NCBI GenBank assembly: GCA_946187025.1
Contig: CAMHPM010000078.1
Coordinates: forward strand, 1-7,053
Source: an uncultured Prevotellaceae bacterium
Lineage (GTDB): Bacteria; Bacteroidota; Bacteroidia; Bacteroidales; Bacteroidaceae
Direction: 5' to 3'
DNA: 7,053 nt
Positions within the stretch are counted from its first letter, which is position 1; each line of letters opens with the position of its first letter. Below the pieces are notes generated by a model. The model was not told the DNA's origin. It did no database searches and saw only the letters and a list, made by a program, of their open reading frames with translations. Positions 1 through 5,322 of this stretch are shown piece by piece. A program made the position numbers and the translations under genes.

Positions 1-1
1 T

Positions 2-1585
2 GCACTCCTGGCAATATTAATTGCAACAACTCTGCAAGCCCAGCCTATGACAGACGTTGACGATGGCCCTGCAGTATGGGGACAATGGACTGAGTGGGGC
101 GACCAACAGAATGGCCTCTATCGTAACCCCGTCGTTCCGGCTGACTTCAGCGACATCGACTGCATCCGCGTTGGTGACGATTACTATGCCATTTCATCAA
201 CCATGCAGTTTTCGCCTGGTATGACCATACTGCACTCACGAGACTTGGTGAATTGGGAGTATGCCGGTCATGCCGTCAGTTACCTGACACAAATCAGTTC
301 TGCGCTTTCGTGGCGGGAGATGAATCGTTACGGCAGGGGAGTCTGGGCGGGTACACTTCGTTATCATAAGGGCTGGTTTTATCTTTACTTCGGTACTCCC
401 GACGAAGGATATTTCATGACCTCGGCCCCCAAGGCCGAAGGACCTTGGGAACCGTTGACTTGCCTGTTGGCAGATGACGGGTGGGACGATTGTACCGTCT
501 GTTGGGATGAGCGGGGCAACGGATGGTTCTTTGGCACTTGCTTCAAGGATAACTATAAGACCTTCCGGTTCAAGATGGCTCGCGATGGTCGAAGCATCGA
601 CCACCAGAGTGGAGTTGTCGTGAATGAAGGTAACGGTCGCGAGGCCAACAAAATCATATATCACGATGGCTTCTATTACCTACTGTTCAGTGAGCACAAG
701 GGTGGAATAGGCCGTTATGTGATGGCTAAACGCGACAGTAAGATAACCGGTAAATTCTCCGAGGAGTGCCAACTTCTCCAGCCTTGCACCGAGGCCAACG
801 AGCCTAATCAGGGCGGCATTGTGGAGGGACCTGATGGGCATTGGTATTTCCTTACTCATCATGGATCGGGTGACTGGAGCGGAAGGATTATGAGCCTGTT
901 GCCTGTATCGTGGAAGAACGGTTGGCCCATGATTGGCAAGTTGAATGACAGCTCTGAACCTGGCGTGATGGTCTGGAAAGGTACAATGCCAGCCACACAG
1001 AATGCACGGCTCAATTTGCAGCGAAGTGACGATTTCGACACTCCGACACTCGGTGCGCAGTGGCAATGGAACTACGAACCACGACGGGAGATGTTTTCCC
1101 TGTCCGAGCGTCCAGGGTGGCTTCGCCTCAAGGCTTTCAAGCCTCTTGAATCGCAGAACTTGCTGAAAGTTGGCAATACGATAACACAACGCTCGTTCCG
1201 CACACAAAACAACGAAGTCATTGTCAAACTCGACATCACCCATATTGCTGACGGTCTGCATACTGGCTTGGCTCATTTCTCTCATGCGTATGGTGCAATC
1301 GGTATCTTCAGACATCATGGTCAGAACTATATTGAGACCATCCAAGGCGGTAAGTGGGAAGCCTGTCAGCCTATTCAGTCATCATCTGTATGGCTAAAAT
1401 CAGTTTGGGGACTCGATGGAATGAGCCGTTTCTATTATAGTACCGACGGTGACACCTTCCTACCATTAGGAACCTATCAACTCTCCTGGGGATTCTATCG
1501 CGGTGACCGCATCGCAGTTTATTGTTTTAATGAACAGGCAGATACAGGTTATGTCGATGTGGATTATCTACATTATTCTTTCTAA
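2..1585 (+). CDS. Secreted glycoside hydrolase family 43 enzyme, 5'-partial (beta-xylosidase / alpha-L-arabinofuranosidase type)
   Basis: The reading frame is open from the window edge. The first codons give a hydrophobic stretch (ALLAILIATTLQAQ) that looks like the end of a signal peptide, so the true start lies upstream and the Met at 47 is internal. No lipobox Cys is seen, so the enzyme is probably periplasmic or secreted. Numbering from that Met, the five-bladed propeller spans about 25-310. Motifs fit GH43: FSDIDCIRVGDDYY with probable base D36, GWDDCTVCWD with probable pKa-modulating D148, and GREANKIIYHDGFYYLL with probable acid E199. Residues 326-512 (from RSDDFD) resemble the C-terminal concanavalin-like beta-sandwich of GH43 xylosidases and arabinofuranosidases. 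The likely role is trimming xylose or arabinose from hemicellulose; the exact substrate cannot be read. The family call is firm, the subfamily (possibly GH43_12) is a guess. An SGNH esterase follows downstream but has its own promoter. Confidence 0.9.
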   Translation, partial: ALLAILIATTLQAQPMTDVDDGPAVWGQWTEWGDQQNGLYRNPVVPADFSDIDCIRVGDDYYAISSTMQFSPGMTILHSRDLVNWEYAGHAVSYLTQISSALSWREMNRYGRGVWAGTLRYHKGWFYLYFGTPDEGYFMTSAPKAEGPWEPLTCLLADDGWDDCTVCWDERGNGWFFGTCFKDNYKTFRFKMARDGRSIDHQSGVVVNEGNGREANKIIYHDGFYYLLFSEHKGGIGRYVMAKRDSKITGKFSEECQLLQPCTEANEPNQGGIVEGPDGHWYFLTHHGSGDWSGRIMSLLPVSWKNGWPMIGKLNDSSEPGVMVWKGTMPATQNARLNLQRSDDFDTPTLGAQWQWNYEPRREMFSLSERPGWLRLKAFKPLESQNLLKVGNTITQRSFRTQNNEVIVKLDITHIADGLHTGLAHFSHAYGAIGIFRHHGQNYIETIQGGKWEACQPIQSSSVWLKSVWGLDGMSRFYYSTDGDTFLPLGTYQLSWGFYRGDRIAVYCFNEQADTGYVDVDYLHYSF

Positions 1586-1860
1586 AATCATAGGGAGGAA
1601 GGTACGCATTTTATCGGACAGCCGACGCAGGCAGGTGCCGGCATGGCTCAAACGTCTGCAAATCATCGACTCTACCACCATCATGCTGTTTTCCAATGCT
1701 ATCCTCAAGGGCGTGGGACGCCACCCGAAGACAAATAAAATAAAAATGAATAATGGAGGCTTATATAGAAAAAGAAATTATCACGAGTTCTGTGTTTCAG
1801 AAAGTTGGGGTTACTATAACTATGTTTAGGGGACAGTAATAGATGTTTTTATGGAAATTG
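1586..1860. other. Gene-poor stretch between the GH43 and esterase genes
   Basis: Apart from the transposase relic, this stretch holds no gene I can support. From about 1730 it becomes clearly A/T-rich compared with the flanking genes. A 28-codon open frame (1753-1839) follows a GGAGG-like stretch poorly placed for initiation and resembles nothing I know. No strong hairpin followed by a T-run is visible after the GH43 stop, so I cannot place a terminator. Confidence 0.5.
1590..1760 (+). pseudogene. Degenerate fragment of an IS4-type DDE transposase
   Basis: Translated in the frame of position 1599, this stretch contains LSDSRRRQVPAWLKRLQ followed by IIDSTTIMLFSNAILKGVGR and HPKTNK. This matches my recollection of the segment around the first catalytic Asp (the D in IIDSTT) of IS4-type transposases in Bacteroidales, which continues with a Lys-rich GG-(I)KVH stretch. 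Here similarity fades after NNGG, and no N-terminus, second Asp or catalytic Glu is present. Only about 55 codons remain of a protein normally near 400 residues. The frame is open back into the end of the GH43 gene, but that overlap is accidental. It lies directly after the GH43 stop, so an insertion and later deletion probably shaped this junction. Edges are approximate and no terminal inverted repeats or target duplication could be identified. The family assignment is from memory of motifs, not a search. Confidence 0.68.
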
Positions 1861-1892
1861 TTTGGTGGTGTCAATAATAAGTGATACTTTTG
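1861..1892 (+). promoter_or_regulatory. Bacteroidetes-type promoter for the SGNH esterase
   Basis: TTTG at 1861-1864 is followed after 20 nt by TACTTTTG at 1885-1892, an exact match to the -33 TTTG and -7 TAnnTTTG consensus used by the primary sigma factor of Bacteroidetes. Transcription should begin at about 1897-1902, which leaves a leader of roughly 25 nt before the ATG at 1925. It implies that the esterase can be expressed independently of the GH43 gene. Confidence 0.75.
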
Positions 1893-1924
1893 TAGTCGGA
1901 ATTTTGTTTGAACCACTTGAAACA

Positions 1925-3766
1925 ATGAAAAAATTGGTTTTAGTATTTGCTTGTCTCGTGGCGAGCAGTGTGGCTATCGCCCAGAGTCACTGGGTAGGTA
2001 CATGGGGCACGGCTCCGCAATTGGTAGAAAACAACAACAACCCTCCTTCGCCTGGGTTGAGCGGCAACTCGCTGCGCCAAATCGTGCAGGTGTCGATTGG
2101 TGGCGAGCGTGTGCGACTGAAGCTGACGAACGAGTTCAGCAACGGATCGACACAAATCAAGGCTGTGGAACTGGCTTACGCAAAGACGGCTGGCAGCAGC
2201 AGTGCTATCGATGAAAGCTCAGTGGTGAGCCTTACGTTTGACGGCAATGCTGGTGTGACGATTCCTGCCAAGGGTAAGGTGGTGTCCGACCCTGTGGAAT
2301 TCCATCTCGAGGGGCGGCAGAATGTGGCAATCACGATACATTATGGTTCAGCTTCTTCGACCAATGTGAGCGGACATCCCGGCTCGCGCACTACGTCGTA
2401 CTTGAAACAGGGCAACACCACGAACTTCAGCGGCGCCACGACCACCGACCACTGGTATAACATCCTGGCACTTGAGGTAGAGGCTCCCGAGGATGCGGGT
2501 GCTGTGGCCATTCTGGGCAATTCGATTACCGACGGACGCGGTTCGACCACCAACCAGCAGAACCGCTGGCCCGATGTACTCTCGCGCCGACTGCTGGCCA
2601 ACGAACCGACGAGCCATGTAGCGGTGCTCAACATGGGCATCGGTGGCAACTGTGTGCTCGGCGGAGGTCTGGGTCCGGCTGCCGTGAACAGATATCAGCG
2701 CGACCTGCTGGGGCAGGAGGGAGTGAAATGGATCATATTGTTTGAAGCCGTGAACGACCTGGGAGGTGCTCAGAATGGTGTGCAGACGGCCAAACGCATC
2801 ATCGACGTGTATAAGCAAATCATACGCGAAGCACATCAGAAGAGCATTTATGTGTTTGGTGCTACAGTCACTCCATTCAAAGGTAACAACTACTACTCTG
2901 CCGACCACGAGAAGGGGCGTAGCACGCTGAACCAGTGGATTCGCAGCACGAAGATGCTCGACGGAGTGATAGACTTCGACGAGGCGGTGCGCAACCCCGA
3001 CAACCCCGAAGCCATGCAATCGCAGTTCCTGTTTGAAAACGACTGGCTGCACCTGAACGCCAAGGGTTATGAAACGATGGGTGGATGTATCGACCTGAGC
3101 CTGTTTACCAAGACCGACCCCGTGTCGGAAGTGGAGGACGAGGTAGAGGAATATGGCGAAGCACTGTGGATAGAGGCAGAAGACCTGCGCACCACGACTG
3201 CAGGCACTGCATACCGACTGCAGGAAGATGCAGCGGCATCGAAGGGACAATATCTGGAAACTGTGGTGCAGACGGCCAACGGAGCACCGACCGACAGTGC
3301 ATATATCCTTGCCGCCAACTTCACCACCCCAAAGACCGACACATATTATGTATATGCACGCGTGAAGTGCCCTACATGGGATGACGACAGCTACTACGTG
3401 AGCCTCGATGGTGCGCTGACCAATAATTTTGTAAACGGACTCCAGACGGCATCGTGGGATTGGAAAGAGATATATCATGGCTCCATGCGGGCAGGTGAGC
3501 ACAAACTCTATATAGGCGGACGAGAAGATGGTGCCTGCCTCGACAAACTGTGCATCTCCACTAACCCCGAAGCCCCGACGGGCATGGGAGGTACAGCCAC
3601 TCCTACAGCCATCAACCGCCTGACGACCGACCAACCGGCCGGGCAGGTGGAAACATACTCCATCGACGGCATACGCCAGACGAACAGTGTGGCGCCCGGC
3701 ATATATATCGAAGTACACCACAAGAGCGATGGCAGCATGGTGGTAAGGAAAATAGGAAAGAGATAA
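1925..3766 (+). CDS. Secreted modular SGNH/GDSL-type esterase with C-terminal carbohydrate-binding-like domain
   Basis: A 613-residue protein. I chose the ATG at 1925 because it opens a clean signal peptide (MKKLVLVFACLVASSVAIAQ, cleaved near residue 20) and the frame upstream runs through the promoter. Residues 22-190 form a beta-rich N-terminal domain (SHWVGTWGTAPQ) typical of one SGNH hydrolase branch. Residues 192-395 are the SGNH hydrolase: block I GNSITDG with nucleophile S200, block II NMGIGGN near G238/N242, block III EAVND with N277, and block V DWLH with D373 and H376. Block III has Ala where Gly is usual (GxND). After an acidic linker (401-412), residues 413-546 (from LWIEAEDL) look like a beta-sandwich carbohydrate-binding module. 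The end (about 575-613: YSIDGIRQ, PGIYIEV, VVRKIGKR) resembles short C-terminal sorting-type tails of Bacteroidetes secreted proteins. The likely role is removal of acetyl or other acyl groups from plant polysaccharide, matching the GH43 neighbour. Substrate and CBM family are not determinable by eye. Confidence 0.88.
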   Translation: MKKLVLVFACLVASSVAIAQSHWVGTWGTAPQLVENNNNPPSPGLSGNSLRQIVQVSIGGERVRLKLTNEFSNGSTQIKAVELAYAKTAGSSSAIDESSVVSLTFDGNAGVTIPAKGKVVSDPVEFHLEGRQNVAITIHYGSASSTNVSGHPGSRTTSYLKQGNTTNFSGATTTDHWYNILALEVEAPEDAGAVAILGNSITDGRGSTTNQQNRWPDVLSRRLLANEPTSHVAVLNMGIGGNCVLGGGLGPAAVNRYQRDLLGQEGVKWIILFEAVNDLGGAQNGVQTAKRIIDVYKQIIREAHQKSIYVFGATVTPFKGNNYYSADHEKGRSTLNQWIRSTKMLDGVIDFDEAVRNPDNPEAMQSQFLFENDWLHLNAKGYETMGGCIDLSLFTKTDPVSEVEDEVEEYGEALWIEAEDLRTTTAGTAYRLQEDAAASKGQYLETVVQTANGAPTDSAYILAANFTTPKTDTYYVYARVKCPTWDDDSYYVSLDGALTNNFVNGLQTASWDWKEIYHGSMRAGEHKLYIGGREDGACLDKLCISTNPEAPTGMGGTATPTAINRLTTDQPAGQVETYSIDGIRQTNSVAPGIYIEVHHKSDGSMVVRKIGKR

Positions 3767-3772
3767 ATGCAG

Positions 3773-3822
3773 ATTGAGAAATTTGCAGCTTTTTCATGTT
3801 ACAAACATAAATAATTCTCAAT
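3773..3822. repeat. Inverted repeat downstream of the esterase gene, possible weak terminator
   Basis: ATTGAGAA at 3773-3780 is the exact reverse complement of TTCTCAAT at 3815-3822, with a 34-nt spacer. The spacer contains a smaller perfect hairpin, ATGTT-ACA-AACAT at 3796-3808. The structure begins 6 nt after the esterase stop, where a terminator is expected, but no T-run follows the outer arm. The right arm merges into the heptamer repeats, so it may instead be part of that repeat family. Confidence 0.35.
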
Positions 3823-3845
3823 TATCAATTGTCAATTATCAATTA
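3818..3845. repeat. Four tandem 7-bp repeats (TCAATTA / TCAATTG)
   Basis: Consecutive units are TCAATTA (3818-3824), TCAATTG (3825-3831), TCAATTA (3832-3838) and TCAATTA (3839-3845). Only the second differs, by a final G. Short AT-rich tandem repeats of this kind are common in Bacteroidales intergenic regions. The array sits immediately upstream of the trxA promoter and supplies its -33 element. Confidence 0.9.
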
Positions 3846-3858
3846 TTTAGTATCTTTG
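3829..3858 (+). promoter_or_regulatory. Bacteroidetes-type promoter for the trxA-rpoN operon
   Basis: TATCTTTG at 3851-3858 matches TAnnTTTG exactly. A TTG lies at 3829-3831, 19 nt upstream, and serves as the -33 element. The predicted transcript start is about 3863-3868, giving a leader of about 70-75 nt before trxA. No other TAnnTTTG element with correct spacing was seen between the genes that follow, so this is the best candidate promoter for the whole cluster. Confidence 0.75.
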
Positions 3859-3862
3859 CGCC

Positions 3863-3897
3863 TGATATTATCAAAGGACTCACGGCCTAAGATAATA
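3863..3897 (+). promoter_or_regulatory. Leader hairpin / palindrome at the start of the trxA operon transcript
   Basis: TATTATC (3866-3872) pairs perfectly with GATAATA (3891-3897). Inside, AGG (3875-3877) pairs with CCT (3886-3888), separated from the outer stem by a symmetric AA/AA internal loop and closed by an 8-nt loop. The left arm also lies within a short perfect palindrome, TGATA-T-TATCA (3863-3873), at about the predicted transcript start. No T-run follows, so it is not an intrinsic terminator. It could be a 5'-protective stem or an operator; the role is inferred. Confidence 0.5.
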
Positions 3898-3927
3898 AAA
3901 AAACAGACAGAATAACATAACAAAAAA

Positions 3928-3932
3928 AGGAG
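3928..3932 (+). promoter_or_regulatory. Shine-Dalgarno sequence of trxA
   Basis: AGGAG lies 6 nt before the trxA ATG, preceded by an A-run. It is notable because the other starts in this window have no comparable motif, as is usual in Bacteroidetes. It fixes the start at 3939 and suggests strong initiation. Confidence 0.7.
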
Positions 3933-3938
3933 ACTGAT

Positions 3939-4247
3939 ATGGAAATTACATCACAGAATTACGACGAGCTGGTTGCCAGCGGCAAGCCAGTTGTATTAGA
4001 CTTTTGGGCAACATGGTGCGGACCTTGCAAGAAAGTAGGCCCGCTGGTTGAAGAACTTGCAGCAGAGTATGCCGACAAAGCCGTCATAGGCAAAGTAGAT
4101 GTGGAGGAAGAAGACGAGCTTGCCAGCAGATTCGGCATACGTAACATCCCTACAATCATCTACCTAAAAAACGGAGAAGTGGTTGACAAACAAGTGGGTG
4201 CAACGACCAAAGCTGTGCTCGAAGACAAACTGAAAGCAATACTCTGA
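3939..4247 (+). CDS. trxA: Thioredoxin
   Basis: A complete, single-domain cytoplasmic thioredoxin of 102 residues, close to the usual 100-110, with no signal peptide. The redox site is WCGPC with C27 and C30 inside DFWATWCGPCKK. Other family landmarks are the buried Asp D21, K52 in GKVDVEEED, and the cis-Pro P71 in RNIPTIIYLKNGE. It transfers electrons, normally from thioredoxin reductase, to protein disulfides such as ribonucleotide reductase and peroxide-detoxifying enzymes. It is the first gene of the downstream cluster, has its own promoter and a clear ribosome-binding site, and ends 1 nt before the next start. Nothing looks damaged or unusual. Confidence 0.97.
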   Translation: MEITSQNYDELVASGKPVVLDFWATWCGPCKKVGPLVEELAAEYADKAVIGKVDVEEEDELASRFGIRNIPTIIYLKNGEVVDKQVGATTKAVLEDKLKAIL

Positions 4248-4248
4248 C

Positions 4249-4566
4249 ATGGCTGCCATTGACGACGAACTGATGAAAGCAGCTGAGGAAGACGCACAGG
4301 AAGTAGCGTTCATCCAAAACCAGTTGCCTATCGACGTAAAAGACAAGTTCAGCGAGGACGACATCTACTATTTCGTGGATGTCATTCTCGAATACTTGTC
4401 GAACGCCGAGACCGATGCCGAAGGATATATCGACATCGACCTTGAAGAAGTGGCTGCACACGTGGTGAAGCAAGCCAAGAAAGAAAAGATTGGCGACTTC
4501 GACCCAGAAGACGTGTTCTTTGTGGTGCAAGCCGAACTCGACTACAACGAATCGCTTGACGAATAA
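4249..4566 (+). CDS. Highly acidic small protein of unknown function
   Basis: A 105-residue protein that I do not recognise as a named family. Its start is 1 nt after the trxA stop (TGA-C-ATG), so it is probably translated by ribosomes leaving trxA. By my count it has 31 Asp/Glu against 7 Lys and no Arg, and contains no Cys or Trp. There is no signal peptide or membrane segment, so it is probably cytosolic. The pattern looks mostly helical: an N-terminal acidic segment (1-20), an aromatic-acidic stretch DDIYYFVDVILEYL (37-50), YIDIDLEEVAAHVVKQAKKE (61-80) and DPEDVFFVVQAELDY (85-99). Correct length, codon use like its neighbours and tight packing between conserved genes argue that it is real. 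It could be a small partner protein, but no function can be assigned. Confidence 0.85.
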   Translation: MAAIDDELMKAAEEDAQEVAFIQNQLPIDVKDKFSEDDIYYFVDVILEYLSNAETDAEGYIDIDLEEVAAHVVKQAKKEKIGDFDPEDVFFVVQAELDYNESLDE

Positions 4567-4587
4567 ACCAAAGAAACAAACCGACAA

Positions 4588-5322
4588 ATGTACGACAATT
4601 ATGCAACCGACGGCATGGCAGGCGGACTGTCATACTCTGCTATATATTGGATAATCTTCATAGGCATAGCAGTCATAAGCTGGCTGGTGCAGATGAACCT
4701 GCAGAGCAAGTTCAAGAAATATTCACAGATACGCTCGTTTAAAGGACTCACCGGCAAGGAAACAGCCGAACTGATGTTGGCCGACTTCGGAATCAAGGAC
4801 GTGAGGGTACAGAGCGTGGCCGGACAACTCACCGACCACTACAACCCTGTGGATAAGACCCTGAACCTGAGCGAAGGTGTGTATGCCAGCAACAGCATAA
4901 TGGCAGCAGCAGTGGCAGCCCACGAGTGCGGCCATGCAGTGCAACATGCGGTGGCATACGGTCCGCTGACCTTGCGCTCAAAACTGGTACCAGTGGTCAG
5001 TTTCGCATCGAAATGGATGACATGGGTGTTGCTTGGAGGCATGTTGATATTGAGCTACTCGGGAAGCACAACCGTACTGACAATCGGAGTGGCATTGTTT
5101 GCACTCACCACCCTGTTCTCGTTCATTACATTGCCTGTTGAAATTGATGCTAGCCGCCGCGCCGTACAATGGCTCGACTCGCGAGGACTGACCGACGCAG
5201 CGACCCATGACAATGCTGTGAGCGCACTGAAAGCTGCTGCCTACACCTACATCGTGGCCGCACTGAGCTCGCTCGCAACACTTGTGTATTACATCATGAT
5301 ACTTAACAACAGGCGCCGATGA
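4588..5322 (+). CDS. Membrane zinc metallopeptidase, YugP / Zn_peptidase_2 family
   Basis: A 244-residue protein, near the usual family length (about 225-230) with a short extra N-terminus. The zinc site is HECGH (H112, E113, H116) in AAAVAAHECGHAVQHA. A likely third ligand is E185 in LPVEIDASRRA, a stretch conserved in this family. Hydrophobic segments at about 16-36, 132-155, 160-183 and 217-238 indicate an inner-membrane protein, with the catalytic motif in the loop after the first helix. The preceding region (GLTGKETAELMLADFGIKDV, then DHYNPVDKTLNLSEGVY) is also characteristic. These proteins are presumed proteases; substrates are unknown to me. The start is 21 nt after the acidic-protein stop behind an A-rich stretch, and its TGA overlaps the rpoN ATG by 4 nt, which suggests coupled translation. 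Confidence 0.92.
   Translation: MYDNYATDGMAGGLSYSAIYWIIFIGIAVISWLVQMNLQSKFKKYSQIRSFKGLTGKETAELMLADFGIKDVRVQSVAGQLTDHYNPVDKTLNLSEGVYASNSIMAAAVAAHECGHAVQHAVAYGPLTLRSKLVPVVSFASKWMTWVLLGGMLILSYSGSTTVLTIGVALFALTTLFSFITLPVEIDASRRAVQWLDSRGLTDAATHDNAVSALKAAAYTYIVAALSSLATLVYYIMILNNRRR

Noticed and set aside
1642..1660. Sigma-54-type -24/-12 promoter candidate near TGGCTC and CTGC
   Set aside because: It has two mismatches to the TGGCAC-N5-TTGC pattern and lies within the transposase relic. No convincing site was found between genes, so self-regulation by RpoN is not supported.
1503..1829. A 108-codon + strand frame that starts inside the GH43 gene
   Set aside because: The first part is an out-of-frame reading of the GH43 3' end, and only the middle part resembles a transposase. 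It is not an intact gene; the relic is annotated instead.
1612..1836. GGACAG at 1616-1621 and again at 1831-1836, as possible ends of the insertion-sequence relic
   Set aside because: The copies are direct rather than inverted, only six bases match, and the first lies inside the transposase-like coding stretch.
1753..1839. Possible 28-codon small gene
   Set aside because: It has no recognisable motif, lies in A/T-rich sequence next to the transposase relic, and has no promoter of its own. It may be further mobile-element debris.
1862..1924. Upstream TTG start extending the esterase by 21 residues
   Set aside because: It lies inside the -33/-7 promoter elements, upstream of the likely transcript start, and would bury the signal peptide that begins at the ATG at 1925.
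2348..3721. A long open frame of 457 codons on the minus strand inside the esterase gene
   Set aside because: Its translation is rich in Cys, His, Arg and Val without recognisable motifs, while the + strand frame has a signal peptide, an intact SGNH triad and ordered domains. It is a by-product of the sense gene's codon use.
3818..3845. CRISPR-like array
   Set aside because: The 7-bp units are directly adjacent with no spacers and no cas genes are present. It is a simple tandem repeat.
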